Shown here: positions 17,009 to 25,645 of the stretch, one piece after another
How positions within the stretch are numbered: position 1 is the first letter of the stretch
Layout of the letters: the number at the start of each line of letters is the position of its first letter
Assembly: GCA_021737185.1 (NCBI GenBank)
Contig: JAIPEL010000009.1
Coordinates: forward strand, 1-64,000
Length of the DNA: 64,000 nucleotides
Source: Desulfobacterales bacterium
GTDB lineage: Bacteria > Desulfobacterota > Desulfobacteria > Desulfobacterales > CAFBRK01
Direction of reading: 5' to 3'
Made by a program: the position numbers and the translations under genes
The notes under the pieces: generated by a model
Told to the model about the DNA's origin: nothing
The model's database searches: none
Seen by the model: only the letters and a program-made list of their open reading frames with translations

Positions 17009-17139
17009 CGGCCGGCTCATTGTAAAGATCCGGGCCCTGAGGACCCGCCTTTGAGTTAAGCCCTGAGGACCAGGATTGTGAGACTGAATTCAACCCCTGC
17101 GCCGTCCGGAGCGTGCCTCCCGAACAAAGGAGGGCTGAG

Positions 17140-18453
17140 ATGAACGAAGAAAACGTCTGCTACGCCAAATCAAGCCCCACCGCGGCCTTGTCCTGGATTA
17201 CCCTGGCCTTTTTCGCCGGATTTGCCGGGGTTTCGGCCTACGGTCCGGTGATCGCAAAGCTGAAGCAGTCCATGAACATGGACCCGCTTTGGATGGCGCT
17301 GTTGGCCGCCTGTCCGGCATTGACCGGTTCGCTGCTGCGCATTCCCTTCGGGGCCATGGTGGACCGGATGGGCGGGAAAAAGCCGATCGTGATATTGTTG
17401 TCCCTGGCCGCCGCAGGCGTGGCCGGCATGACCCTCATGTTCAGCATCGCGCCGGCTCCCACCGCGGCCCAATATCCCCTTTTCCTTTTGTTCGGGGTGC
17501 TTTGCGGCAGCGGTATCGCTGTTTTTTCCGTCGGGGTTCCATCGGTTTCTTACTGGTTTCCGCAAAAGCGCCAGGGGCGCGCCCTGGCGCTCTATGCCGG
17601 CTTAGGCAATCTGGCGCCGGGGCTGTTCGCCCTGATTCTGCCCAGCCTGGTCACGGCCCTGGGATTTACGACCTCCTATATTTTCTGGTTCGGACTGCTC
17701 GTTTTTCTGCTGTTCTTTTTCGTGGTCTACATGAAAGACGCCCCCTACTTCCAGTACCGGCAGCTTGGTATCGAAGTCGATCCGGATGCGCTCTTGCACG
17801 CCTGCGGCCAGGAACTCATTCCGTCGGGCCATGCGCTGGATTCCGTCAAGAAAGCGGCCGGAGACTGGCGCACCTGGATACTGACCTTTTTCTACTTCGT
17901 CAGCTTCGGCGGCTTCATTGCCCTGACGGTATGGCTGCCCACCTATTGGGCTGAATACTACGCCACCGGATTGGTCACGGCCGGCCTGCTTACGGCCCTG
18001 TATTCGCTTTCGAGCAGCCTGCTGCGGGTTGTGGGCGGATATGCCTCCGACGGGCTCGGCGGCGAAACCGTGGTCCTGATGTCCTTCGGTGCCGTCGTCC
18101 TGGGCGCCGTGCTGATGCTGCTGGCCGACGCGGCCATGGGCATCGCCGTCACCGGCCAGATGATCCTGGCCCTGGGCATGGGGTTTGCCAACGCCGCGGT
18201 GTTCAAGCTGGTGCCCAAATACAGCCCCCAAGCTGTGGGCGGCGCTGCCGGCATCGTGGGAGGCCTGGGCGCCTTTGGCGGGTTTGTCATCCCGCCGTTG
18301 ATGGGGCTTTTCGTCAAACTATATGGATCCGTCGGCTATGCGAGGGGGTTTGTCGTTTTTCTCGTTCTGGCGCTGATGTCTCTGATCGCGTTTTTCATCC
18401 TCAACCGGTATGCGCCGCGGCAGACAGCGGAGGTGCAGACCGGGAAAGGGTAG
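17140..18453 (+). CDS. narK: MFS nitrate/nitrite transporter NarK
   Basis: A 437-residue major facilitator with about 12 membrane helices. It carries the NarK/NasA-type glycine-rich signatures FAGFAGVSAYGPVI near the start and GGLGAFGGFVIPPLMG in the second half, and the MFS loop RIPFGAMVDRMGGKK. I use ATG 17140 after aaggagggctgag. Its place behind narI, in the same direction, indicates nitrate uptake or nitrate/nitrite exchange for NarGHI. A direct repeat of gccctgaggacc lies in the 131-base gap before it. Confidence 0.93.
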   Translation: MNEENVCYAKSSPTAALSWITLAFFAGFAGVSAYGPVIAKLKQSMNMDPLWMALLAACPALTGSLLRIPFGAMVDRMGGKKPIVILLSLAAAGVAGMTLMFSIAPAPTAAQYPLFLLFGVLCGSGIAVFSVGVPSVSYWFPQKRQGRALALYAGLGNLAPGLFALILPSLVTALGFTTSYIFWFGLLVFLLFFFVVYMKDAPYFQYRQLGIEVDPDALLHACGQELIPSGHALDSVKKAAGDWRTWILTFFYFVSFGGFIALTVWLPTYWAEYYATGLVTAGLLTALYSLSSSLLRVVGGYASDGLGGETVVLMSFGAVVLGAVLMLLADAAMGIAVTGQMILALGMGFANAAVFKLVPKYSPQAVGGAAGIVGGLGAFGGFVIPPLMGLFVKLYGSVGYARGFVVFLVLALMSLIAFFILNRYAPRQTAEVQTGKG

Positions 18454-18460
18454 AGGCCGA

Positions 18461-19063
18461 ATGCTGAACCCGTTATCTGAATCCACCGTCTGCGGCCGGC
18501 CCCTGGCCGAATGCCTGCAGATGATCGAGGCGTTTCACGGCTTTCAGGCCCCCGGCCTGGTGCTGGGCATGTACATGGTGGACTGGGCAAAGGGGCTCAT
18601 CGGCCCGGAAGTCGAAGCCGACGCCGTCGTGGAGACCCGCCACTGTCTGCCCGACGCCGTCCAGCTCTTTACCCCCTGCACGGTGGGAAACGGATGGCTC
18701 AAAATCGTCGATTGGGACAAGTACGCGCTTACCCTCTACGACCGGCGCGAACGCAGCGGGCATAGGGTCTGGCTCGATCTGGAAAAAGCGCGCTCTTTTC
18801 CGAAGCTGCACAATTGGTTCATGCGGCAGGTCCCGAAACAGGAGCTGCCCCTGGAGGAGCTTCTCCCCGTGATTCTCGCCGCCGGCCGGAAGGTTCTCTC
18901 CGCCCGGGCCGTGGTGCTGACAGACCTTTACCGGCGGTGCAAAAAGGCCGGCATCAACATCTGCCCCTCCTGCGGCGAGGCGTTCGCCGCCCGATACGGG
19001 GAGCGATGCGCCGCCTGCCGGGGCGATGGATATTGTTCACCTGCCGGCAGGATCCTTGGCTAA
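18461..19063 (+). CDS. FmdE-like protein with C-terminal zinc ribbon
   Basis: A 200-residue protein of the FmdE family, named after a subunit found with molybdenum formylmethanofuran dehydrogenase. The N-terminal core has FHGFQAPGLVLGMYM, ETRHCLPDAVQLFTPCTVGNG and IVDWDKYALTLYDR. The C-terminus has a zinc ribbon, CPSCGEAF...CAACRGDGYC. The usual HGHxCPG signature is changed to HGFQAPG, so a conserved histidine and cysteine are missing. The gene follows narK by 7 bases. Its link to a molybdenum enzyme suggests a role in metal or cofactor supply, but that is inference. Confidence 0.82.
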   Translation: MLNPLSESTVCGRPLAECLQMIEAFHGFQAPGLVLGMYMVDWAKGLIGPEVEADAVVETRHCLPDAVQLFTPCTVGNGWLKIVDWDKYALTLYDRRERSGHRVWLDLEKARSFPKLHNWFMRQVPKQELPLEELLPVILAAGRKVLSARAVVLTDLYRRCKKAGINICPSCGEAFAARYGERCAACRGDGYCSPAGRILG

Positions 19064-19154
19064 TCGCGCATCTTGACAGTGCCCGATTTTTCATTCCGCT
19101 GCTGATACATACCGTTTGCGGTACAATGACATCACCGGATCAAAGGAGGACAGG

Positions 19155-19712
19155 ATGAAAGCCACCCAGGAGCTGAAAAACGAACATCACGGTATCGAAC
19201 AGATGCTGCAGGTCCTTGACGCCATATCCGCAAAACTGGGGCGAGGCGAACCTCTGCCCGCCGAGCATATGGACGGGATCATGGAGTTTCTGACGGTTTT
19301 CATCGACAAGTGCCATCACGGCAAGGAAGAGGAATTTCTGTTCCCGGCCCTGGAAGCGGCCGGGGTGCTGCGGGAGGGCGGCCCGATCGGGGTTCTTCTG
19401 GTCGAACACGATGAGGGCCGCCGGCTGGTGTCCAAACTCAAACAGTGCGTATCGGATCACCGTTCCGGCGACCAGCAGGCCGCCGTCGGCATTCAGGAAA
19501 CTGTCACAGCGTATGTAAACCTGCTGCGGCAGCACATCACCAAGGAGGACACCGTCCTTTTCCCCATGGCGGATGCCAAGCTCGACGCCGTCAGTGACAC
19601 GGTGCTTTTCGAGGACTTCGAGCGGCTGGAGCGCGAACGCATCGGGGCCGGAAGGCACGAAGCTTTTCACGCCCTGCTGGACCAATTGCAGGGGATCTAT
19701 CTTGACGAATAG
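19155..19712 (+). CDS. hemerythrin domain protein
   Basis: A 185-residue four-helix-bundle protein of the hemerythrin/HHE family. Likely iron ligands are in KNEHHGIEQML, CHHGKEEEFLFP, LLVEHDEGRR and RQHITKEDTVLFP. Start at ATG 19155 after aaaggaggacagg; the track start at 19116 adds 13 residues. Such proteins bind oxygen or nitric oxide or help repair iron-sulfur and iron centres, which would fit a nitrate-respiring operon that makes nitrite and some NO. No signal peptide. Part of the nar block. Confidence 0.88.
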   Translation: MKATQELKNEHHGIEQMLQVLDAISAKLGRGEPLPAEHMDGIMEFLTVFIDKCHHGKEEEFLFPALEAAGVLREGGPIGVLLVEHDEGRRLVSKLKQCVSDHRSGDQQAAVGIQETVTAYVNLLRQHITKEDTVLFPMADAKLDAVSDTVLFEDFERLERERIGAGRHEAFHALLDQLQGIYLDE

Positions 19713-19727
19713 AAGGGAAGGAGCTGC

Positions 19728-20753
19728 ATGAACGGTAACATCCCTGGCAATCTCCTGACCACCGCCATGGCCGTGATGCCGCATACCAACGTGTCGCGTG
19801 CCCTCGACATGGCCCTGTCACTGGATGTGCCCTTCTGGCCCCAATTGCCCAACTACAGCTACTACGAAGACATGTACGTGCAGGCGGCCGAGCATTTTCC
19901 CGGCATCATCCTGGACCTGGACAAGCGTACCCTGCGCTTTTCCATGGACAAGTTCGCCGAAGAGCTGGAAGAGGCGCTGCTGCGGTTTGACGATCCCTCT
20001 TATTTTGATGTCAGCGAGACCTACTCGGCGGTGTACCACCGATTTCTGGCGCTGGATCTCAAAGACAGGCCGGCCATTCGGGGCCAACTGGAAGGTCCCA
20101 TCAGTTTCGGTTTCAACATCCTGGATCAGGATGAAAGGCCCATTCTCTTCGACGACACCATACGGCCGTTCATGCTCGATTTCATGGCCCAGCGGATCAA
20201 CGTGCAGTTGAAGCGCCTGCAAAAACGCAATGCGAATGCCTTCATGTTCGTGGACGAGCCGGGCCTTCAGTTTATTTTCTCGGCCATGGCGGGCTACGGA
20301 GACATAAAAGCCAAGGGTGATCTGGACCAGTTCTTTTCCCAGGTGGACCGGCCCCGGGGCATCCACCTTTGCGGCAACCCGGATTGGGACTTTTTGCTCA
20401 ACATGGACCTGGATGTGCTCTCGCTCGATGTGTACACCAACGCGGAGGTCTTCGCCTCCTATGCCAAATCCATCGCCAAGTTTCTCGACCGGGGCGGGGT
20501 CATTGTCTGGGGCATCGTTCCCACCGGGTTCGAGGCCTTCGCCGAAGAGGAGGTTCCGACCCTGATCGACCGCCTCGAAACGATCTGGAAGGTGCTGTGG
20601 GCCAAGGGTATCGACCGCGAATTGCTGATCTCCCGGGCCATGCTCTCGCCGGCCACCTGCTGCCTGGTCAACCCGGACAAGGAGCGCACCGTCGAGCGCG
20701 CATTTGCCGCCGTCAATCAAATGGCCGGGCGATTGCGGGAAGACTACCTATGA
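19728..20753 (+). CDS. MetE C-terminal/uroporphyrinogen decarboxylase-like protein
   Basis: A 341-residue TIM-barrel protein related to the MetE catalytic domain and UroD/MtaA-type methyltransferases. A possible zinc site is formed by HLCGNPDWDFLL (His and Cys about 211-213) and SPATCCLVN near the end. FVDEPGLQFIFS in the middle is typical of the family. It starts 15 bases after the hemerythrin gene behind gaagggaaggagctgc, so it is in the same transcript. The substrate is unknown; a methyl transfer from a corrinoid or methylated donor is possible. Its reason for sitting in a nitrate block is not clear. Confidence 0.8.
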   Translation: MNGNIPGNLLTTAMAVMPHTNVSRALDMALSLDVPFWPQLPNYSYYEDMYVQAAEHFPGIILDLDKRTLRFSMDKFAEELEEALLRFDDPSYFDVSETYSAVYHRFLALDLKDRPAIRGQLEGPISFGFNILDQDERPILFDDTIRPFMLDFMAQRINVQLKRLQKRNANAFMFVDEPGLQFIFSAMAGYGDIKAKGDLDQFFSQVDRPRGIHLCGNPDWDFLLNMDLDVLSLDVYTNAEVFASYAKSIAKFLDRGGVIVWGIVPTGFEAFAEEEVPTLIDRLETIWKVLWAKGIDRELLISRAMLSPATCCLVNPDKERTVERAFAAVNQMAGRLREDYL

Positions 20754-20802
20754 CGAGCGACGCGCGAAATCGTTGAACGCGGTGTGTCACGGAGGCAGGT
20801 AT

Positions 20803-20832
20803 ATGTATATGGATGCAATCTACGAAATCTGA
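20803..20832 (+). other. nine-codon ORF behind a strong ribosome binding site
   Basis: After the MetE/UroD-like gene there is cacggaggcaggtat followed by an ATG and a nine-residue reading frame, MYMDAIYEI, ending in TGA. The Shine-Dalgarno is as good as those of the real genes nearby. It may be the stump of a deleted downstream gene or a leader peptide. It is too short to judge. Confidence 0.25.
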
Positions 20833-20869
20833 TCACTGCCGACAGGGAGCGTTCTTTTCGGTTCTGATC

Positions 20870-20897
20870 AAGCGGCCCCTTATCCTGAGGGCCGCTT
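20870..20897. terminator. hairpin between converging genes
   Basis: A perfect 9-bp stem, aagcggccc and gggccgctt, with a 10-base loop, lies between the end of the nar block and the end of the convergent C69 peptidase gene. No T-run follows on either strand, so it is a weak terminator or a transcript-end hairpin at best. Confidence 0.45.
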
Positions 20898-20908
20898 CGA
20901 CAGGGAGA

Positions 20909-22639
20909 CTATTCTGCCCCTTTTTTCCGATAGCCGGTCGGCCCATCCGGCCACCGGGACTTTTCGTACCATGCTTTGGGATAGCCGACCTCTTGGGCCA
21001 TCTTCCCCGGGGCGTTGACGTAGCCGTCGTCGTAGCGGGCCACCAGGGTCCAGGCAAAATCCCACCAGTCCCGGACGACTCGTTCGGCCTGATTCCGGCA
21101 GTAGCGAGTGAGCAGCTGTTTTGCCTGTTTCGGGTCCTTTTTGTAGAGGGCATGGGCCTGCTCGTCCATCTGCCGGATCCCTTCGATCGCCGCCAGTTCG
21201 ATCTCGCTTTGCTTCTTGCGGATGTCTTCGATGATGTAGCTGTATTTTACCGCCGCCCAGTTGGCCACGAAGTTAAAGGCCCACCAGGCGCTGTCGCGGC
21301 TGAAGGTCGTCGTATCGCAGGTGTAGTAGGGCGCCGCGATCTCCAAAACCCCGGCGTAAAACGGCACGTAGCAGGTGCTCATCGGCTCGTCCGGACCGAA
21401 CCAGACGATGCCGCCGATTGCGTCCGGCAGCCAGTTCCGGGCTTGGCACACATAGCTGTACCCGCAGCGAAAGATGGAGATCGGCCGCTCCCAGGCCCCC
21501 TTGAGCCTGGCGTTCGGGTCGCCGGTGTCGCCGCTGGCGTCCATCGGACCGGGATACCGGTAGGGAAGGCCGAAGGGGCCTGCCGTAATTCCCTTGGAAA
21601 GGTCGAATTCGGTTCCCTGATAGTGGTCCCGGTAAAGGCTCATGACATCCCGGACGCCGAGCTTTCCGTCCGGCTTGATGGAGAAGGGAAACTTCCTAGT
21701 GTAGCCGTCTTCGACCCAGGGCGACAGGTTCATGGACGGGGCCATGCGCGACTGAAGCCGCCACACCCGGCGAAGGGAGTAATATGGATGGCTGTATTCG
21801 CCCTGGCTCACGGTCTTGAGCCAGTCGAGCTTTCCGTCTTCCGGCTTCCACCAGCCATGCTTTTCGGCGACGGCATGAAGGCCTTTGCAAAAGAGCGTGT
21901 CGGGATCGTCCGGGTCGATCTCGCGGACGCGAAGTTCGTTTGCGGCCACGAAGACTTCCCCGTCGGGCACCTTTTTGGCCACCCACAGACCGCCGGTTCC
22001 TTCGGGGCTGGGCGCCATCTCGATGACCCAGCCTTCGTTCGGATCGCCGATGGGCAGGGTCTCGCCGGTGCCGTAGTAGCCGTAGGTCTCGATCAGCCGG
22101 CCGATGAGATCGACGGCCTCCCGCGCCGTCTTGCACCGCTCGGCCGCAACCCGGCTGAGCTCCGCGCTGTAGAAGATCCGCTTTCCCGGTTCGGGTTCCA
22201 GCGGAACCTTCACCCCGTCGGTGCACTCGCCGAACATGAGCTGGTGCTCGTTCATGATGGCATAGGAGCCGTCGAAGTAGGCGTAGGTGTGGGCCACCTG
22301 GGGGATGTACCCCAGCGGAATGCTCTGGGGTCGGTCCGGATCGACGTAGGTCGGTCCCCTGTCCGTGCCGACATAGCGCCGGAGCTCGTAGCCGTGGTAC
22401 TTGGGTCGGTCTCCCAGCGAAGAGGCGTCGTAGTATACGGGCCTGAGGGAGCCGAGCTCGTGGTCTGCCGCCGGCACGTAGACCAGGCGCTGGTCGAACA
22501 GTTCGCTGTCGTCCGAATGGGCGACCATGACAGAGCCGTCTTCGGAAGCCCCCTTGGTGACCAGCAGGGTGGTGCAGCACAGGCCGGTGGCGGCAGCGGC
22601 CAGGCTCAGGAAAAGAGCGATGGCGATCCATTTTTTCAT
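20909..22639 (-). CDS. peptidase C69 family dipeptidase, exported
   Basis: A 576-residue Ntn-hydrolase. A signal peptide (MKKWIAIALFLSLAAAATG) is followed directly by CCTTLLVTKGASEDGS; removal of the leader would expose a cysteine as N-terminal nucleophile, the way C69 dipeptidases (PepD-like) become active. GSYAIMNEHQLMFGEC and the segment EGTGGLWVAKKVPDGEVFV are family-like. The length is typical of the secreted C69 group found in anaerobes. It stands alone and converges on the nar block. It probably scavenges peptides in the periplasm. Confidence 0.87.
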   Translation of the reverse strand: MKKWIAIALFLSLAAAATGLCCTTLLVTKGASEDGSVMVAHSDDSELFDQRLVYVPAADHELGSLRPVYYDASSLGDRPKYHGYELRRYVGTDRGPTYVDPDRPQSIPLGYIPQVAHTYAYFDGSYAIMNEHQLMFGECTDGVKVPLEPEPGKRIFYSAELSRVAAERCKTAREAVDLIGRLIETYGYYGTGETLPIGDPNEGWVIEMAPSPEGTGGLWVAKKVPDGEVFVAANELRVREIDPDDPDTLFCKGLHAVAEKHGWWKPEDGKLDWLKTVSQGEYSHPYYSLRRVWRLQSRMAPSMNLSPWVEDGYTRKFPFSIKPDGKLGVRDVMSLYRDHYQGTEFDLSKGITAGPFGLPYRYPGPMDASGDTGDPNARLKGAWERPISIFRCGYSYVCQARNWLPDAIGGIVWFGPDEPMSTCYVPFYAGVLEIAAPYYTCDTTTFSRDSAWWAFNFVANWAAVKYSYIIEDIRKKQSEIELAAIEGIRQMDEQAHALYKKDPKQAKQLLTRYCRNQAERVVRDWWDFAWTLVARYDDGYVNAPGKMAQEVGYPKAWYEKSRWPDGPTGYRKKGAE

Positions 22640-22968
22640 GGTGCAGTCCTTTCGGTTACATTGCCGGCGAAAGCCTCCAACGATGCCGGAAGGCCCGGAG
22701 AGTGTCGCACGCTCCGGCGCGAACCGGGGGTAGACAGATCACCGGTACGCCAATCTTGCCGGATTGTCCAGTTTCCCGTTGATACTCATTTGATGCCTGC
22801 TGGTCCATTCGCCCGTTGGAGCATAGGAGTAGGAGATGTCGAACGCCGGATACAGGCGCCACTCTCCTTGCCGGTTATTGATGCCATCCTTTCTCCGCAG
22901 AAATCAACGGAATGATGATCGCATTGATGCGTCTGCTTGTGGGATCGAGGTTGTCCTTTTTCCGGAAA

Positions 22969-23006
22969 TAAAAAAGGCCGGTTCGCCAGAACCGGCCTTT
23001 TTTATT
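22969..23006 (-). terminator. intrinsic terminator of tRNA-Ala (bidirectional)
   Basis: A perfect hairpin with stem ggccggttc/gaaccggcc and loop gcca is flanked by A-run and T-run on both sides, so it can work in either direction. It lies a few bases beyond the 3' end of the minus-strand tRNA gene. The 330 bases between it and the C69 gene start (22640-22968) hold no gene or repeat that I can see. Confidence 0.9.
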
Positions 23007-23009
23007 TCT

Positions 23010-23085
23010 TGGTGGAGCTGAGGGGGATCGAACCCCTGACCTCATGACTGCCAGTCATGCGCTCTCCCAGCTGAGCTACAGCCCC
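23010..23085 (-). tRNA. tRNA-Ala (anticodon GGC)
   Basis: A 76-base cloverleaf including an encoded CCA. The acceptor stem GGGGCTG pairs with CAGCTCC (one G-U). The anticodon arm is CATGA-CTGGCAG-TCATG, giving anticodon GGC at 23050-23052 on the plus strand. The T-arm has GGTTCGATCCC-type sequence. It is followed by a strong terminator. A TTGACA-like box and TATTAA lie upstream on the minus strand (about 23104-23129), but only 14 bases apart, so that promoter is uncertain. Confidence 0.96.
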
Positions 23086-23241
23086 CGAAGTGAGTCTTCC
23101 TCCTTAATAGACGGTTTCGGAAGTGTCAATACCAAATTTTGGACCGCCCGCTCGAGCCCCCGCCAAAAGAAACAGTCATGACAGGAGCCGAACAATTTCC
23201 AGCCATGGTCAAAAATTTGAAACGCGGGCAGCCTGCAATCC

Positions 23242-23270
23242 TTGACAAGTTTGGGAAGGACGAATAAAAT
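23242..23270 (+). promoter_or_regulatory. sigma-70-type promoter for the zinc-ribbon/ppiD genes
   Basis: TTGACA (23242-23247), a 17-base spacer and TAAAAT (23265-23270) form a near-consensus promoter. It sits 87 bases upstream of the small zinc-ribbon gene and probably drives it and the PpiD-like gene. Confidence 0.7.
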
Positions 23271-23356
23271 TATAAATTTGCAAGAACATAGGCGCTTGAT
23301 TTGATTTGAAAAGCGATGGAGATGCCCCGTTTTGAACAACGGTTTGGGAGGATGAC

Positions 23357-23605
23357 ATGAAATACAATCCTTATGCTCCTTACCCGGAAGGGAACCGGAA
23401 CGACGAAGGCAGCGAAGCGATGTACAAGGAGTTCGATGCCACCGAGCTTTACTGCCCGAATTGCAAAAGCGCGGTTCCGGTGCGCAAGCGCCTGCTTTTG
23501 GTGCTTCCCGAAGGGGACAAATATGAATATCTTTGCGCTTATTGCACCGCGTCGCTGGGGAGCAAACTCGACAAAAACAGCAAGCCGACCTCCCTGTTGA
23601 TCTGA
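23357..23605 (+). CDS. small zinc-ribbon protein, function unknown
   Basis: An 82-residue cytoplasmic protein with two paired-cysteine knuckles, CPNC at about 33-36 and CAYC at about 60-63, separated by RKRLLLVLPEGDKYEYL. The rest is polar. This is a zinc-ribbon layout, found in proteins that bind nucleic acid or other proteins. It has its own near-consensus promoter and a gaggatgac start region. I do not recognise a named family. The ppiD-like gene follows 83 bases downstream. Confidence 0.75.
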   Translation: MKYNPYAPYPEGNRNDEGSEAMYKEFDATELYCPNCKSAVPVRKRLLLVLPEGDKYEYLCAYCTASLGSKLDKNSKPTSLLI

Positions 23606-23688
23606 AACAGCAAAAGGAAGCCGGCCGGGCGAACAGGCGTTTGCCTGCTGCGGTTTCCACTACATGCGCTACGAAGGGACTTTATTTC

Positions 23689-25584
23689 ATGCTCAGGAAA
23701 ATGAGGGATTACGCCGGCAGTTGGATGATCAAATTCATCCTCGGGGCGATCGTTCTGGTCTTTGTCTTCTGGGGGGTTGGAAGCTTTGACTCCGGAAACG
23801 CCGCCAAGGTGGCGGTCGTCAACAAACGCGTCATCACCGTTGAAGAATACCGAGAAGCATACAACAATCTCGTGGAGCAGATGCGCCGCAGTTTCGGCGG
23901 CAACCTCGATGATGACATGCTCAAGGCGCTGAACGTACGCCGGCAGGCCCTGGACAGGCTTATCGACGAAACGCTGCTCCTACAAGAAGCCGAGGACCTC
24001 GATTTCAGGGTCACCGACGAGGAGCTTGCCTCTGCGATTCGCAACATCGAGGCGTTCCAGCAGGCCGGCGTTTTCGACAGCCGACTGTACCAGAACATCC
24101 TCAGCCGCCTCAGGATGACTCCAGAACAGTTCGAGATCGCCCAGAAAAGGGCGATGCTTTCTGCCAAGGTCAGGGATTTCGTCACCCGGACCGTTCAGGT
24201 TTCCGACGCCGAGCTTTCTAGCTGGTACCGCTGGCAGAATGCCCAGGTCGATCTGGCGTTCGTTCGTTTTGCCCCGGCTGCTTACAGCTCGGTCACCGTT
24301 TCCGAAGAAGACGTCAAGCGCCGCTTCGGAGAAAATCCGGAGGCCTATAAGACGGAAAAGATGGTCAAAGTCCGCTACCTGAAAATCGCTCCTGAAGATT
24401 TTCTGTCTCAGGTGTCCGTGCTGTCCGAAGACCTGAAGAGGTACTATGAGGAAAACCCGGAAGAATTCCATCAGCCGAAAACCGTCGAGGCGCGGCATAT
24501 TTTATTCAAGGTGGCCCAGGAGGCCGACGAACAAGCGGTTGAGGAAAAACGGAAAAAGGCGTTGGAAGTCTTGAAAAAGGCCCAGGCCGGAGAGGATTTT
24601 TCCGAACTTGCCGAACGCTACTCCGAGGGGCCGTCCAGGAACCAGGGGGGGTATTTGGGCACTTTCAGCCGCCAGGAAATGGTTGCCCCCTTTTCGGAAA
24701 AGGCGTTTTCCATGAGCGCCGGAGAGGTGGACGGCCCTGTGCGCACCCGGTTCGGGTGGCACCTGATCAAGGTGGAGAAGGTCAACGAGGCATCAAAGGA
24801 GACGTTTGAAGAGGCCAGAGAAAAGATCCGAAAAAAGCTTGCCCTTGCCGAGGCCAGCAATCTGGCCTATGACGCGGCCGGCGAGGTGTACGATGTCTCC
24901 TTCGAAGGCGACGATCTGCTTCAGGCCGCAGAAGAGCGCGGTCTTTCCTTGAAGACGACCGATTTTTTCACAAGGACCGGCCCGGATATCGACATTGAAA
25001 ATCGGGTCGAATTTGCCCGCGCCTCCTTTGCGCTGGCGCCGATGATGATCAGCGAAATCAAGGAGTTTAAAGACGGCTACTACCTTTTGCAGTTGGTGGA
25101 TAGCAAGCCGGCACAGGTCCCGGAATACGACGCAGTGGCGGCAGAGGTGCGGGCCGATCTGATCGCTGAAAAGCAAAAAGAGATGGCCAGGGCAGAAGCC
25201 GAAGCCTTTCTCCAGGCGTTGAAGAAAGACGGCGCGACTATGGCGGAAAAAAGTGCCGCCGAGGGGAAAACCCTGAAGACAACCGGGTTTTTCAAGCGAA
25301 ACGAGCAGATTCCGCAAATCGGCTACGCCCCGGAAATTGCCCAAACCGTATTTCTGCTGACCGAGGACGCTCCGCTGGTGCCGGAAGTCCTCGAGGCAAA
25401 CAACGTTCACTACGTGATTCGGCTTCAAGCCCGCAAGGAGCCGAGCCCCGAGGGATTTGATGCGCAAAAGGACGATATCGCCCAGCGGCTTCTGCAGCAG
25501 AAACGGCAGGAGGCCTTCCAGCAGTGGCTGGCGGATGTAAAGGCTCGAAGCAAGATCGAGATCGAAGATGGCTTTATCGAATAG
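23689..25584 (+). CDS. ppiD: PpiD-like membrane-anchored peptidyl-prolyl isomerase
   Basis: A 631-residue periplasmic foldase tied to the inner membrane by one N-terminal helix (about 12-32, IKFILGAIVLVFVFWGVGSF). A SurA-N-type chaperone region follows (about 35-210), then a parvulin domain with the signature ARHILFKV ... NQGGYLGTF ... GPVRTRFGWHLIKVEKV (about 270-365). The C-terminal 250 residues are a second SurA/PpiD-like helical segment. The track start at 23533 adds 52 unlikely residues; ATG 23689 starts MLRKMRDYAGS, the usual PpiD opening. It would help fold exported proteins as they leave SecYEG. Confidence 0.88.
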   Translation: MLRKMRDYAGSWMIKFILGAIVLVFVFWGVGSFDSGNAAKVAVVNKRVITVEEYREAYNNLVEQMRRSFGGNLDDDMLKALNVRRQALDRLIDETLLLQEAEDLDFRVTDEELASAIRNIEAFQQAGVFDSRLYQNILSRLRMTPEQFEIAQKRAMLSAKVRDFVTRTVQVSDAELSSWYRWQNAQVDLAFVRFAPAAYSSVTVSEEDVKRRFGENPEAYKTEKMVKVRYLKIAPEDFLSQVSVLSEDLKRYYEENPEEFHQPKTVEARHILFKVAQEADEQAVEEKRKKALEVLKKAQAGEDFSELAERYSEGPSRNQGGYLGTFSRQEMVAPFSEKAFSMSAGEVDGPVRTRFGWHLIKVEKVNEASKETFEEAREKIRKKLALAEASNLAYDAAGEVYDVSFEGDDLLQAAEERGLSLKTTDFFTRTGPDIDIENRVEFARASFALAPMMISEIKEFKDGYYLLQLVDSKPAQVPEYDAVAAEVRADLIAEKQKEMARAEAEAFLQALKKDGATMAEKSAAEGKTLKTTGFFKRNEQIPQIGYAPEIAQTVFLLTEDAPLVPEVLEANNVHYVIRLQARKEPSPEGFDAQKDDIAQRLLQQKRQEAFQQWLADVKARSKIEIEDGFIE

Positions 25585-25645
25585 AACCGATACGGAAAAG
25601 CCGCCGAATTCGATCTTCCCCCACCGATAAGCGAAAGGGACGGCC

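Noticed and set aside
19073-19109. TTGACA before the hemerythrin gene as a promoter
   Set aside because: A perfect -35 box is present, but the nearest -10-like sequence (gatacat) is about 25 bases away, which is too far.
20813-22915. 700-residue plus-strand ORF
   Set aside because: Antisense shadow of the C69 peptidase; it has no recognisable motif while the minus strand has signal peptide and family marks.
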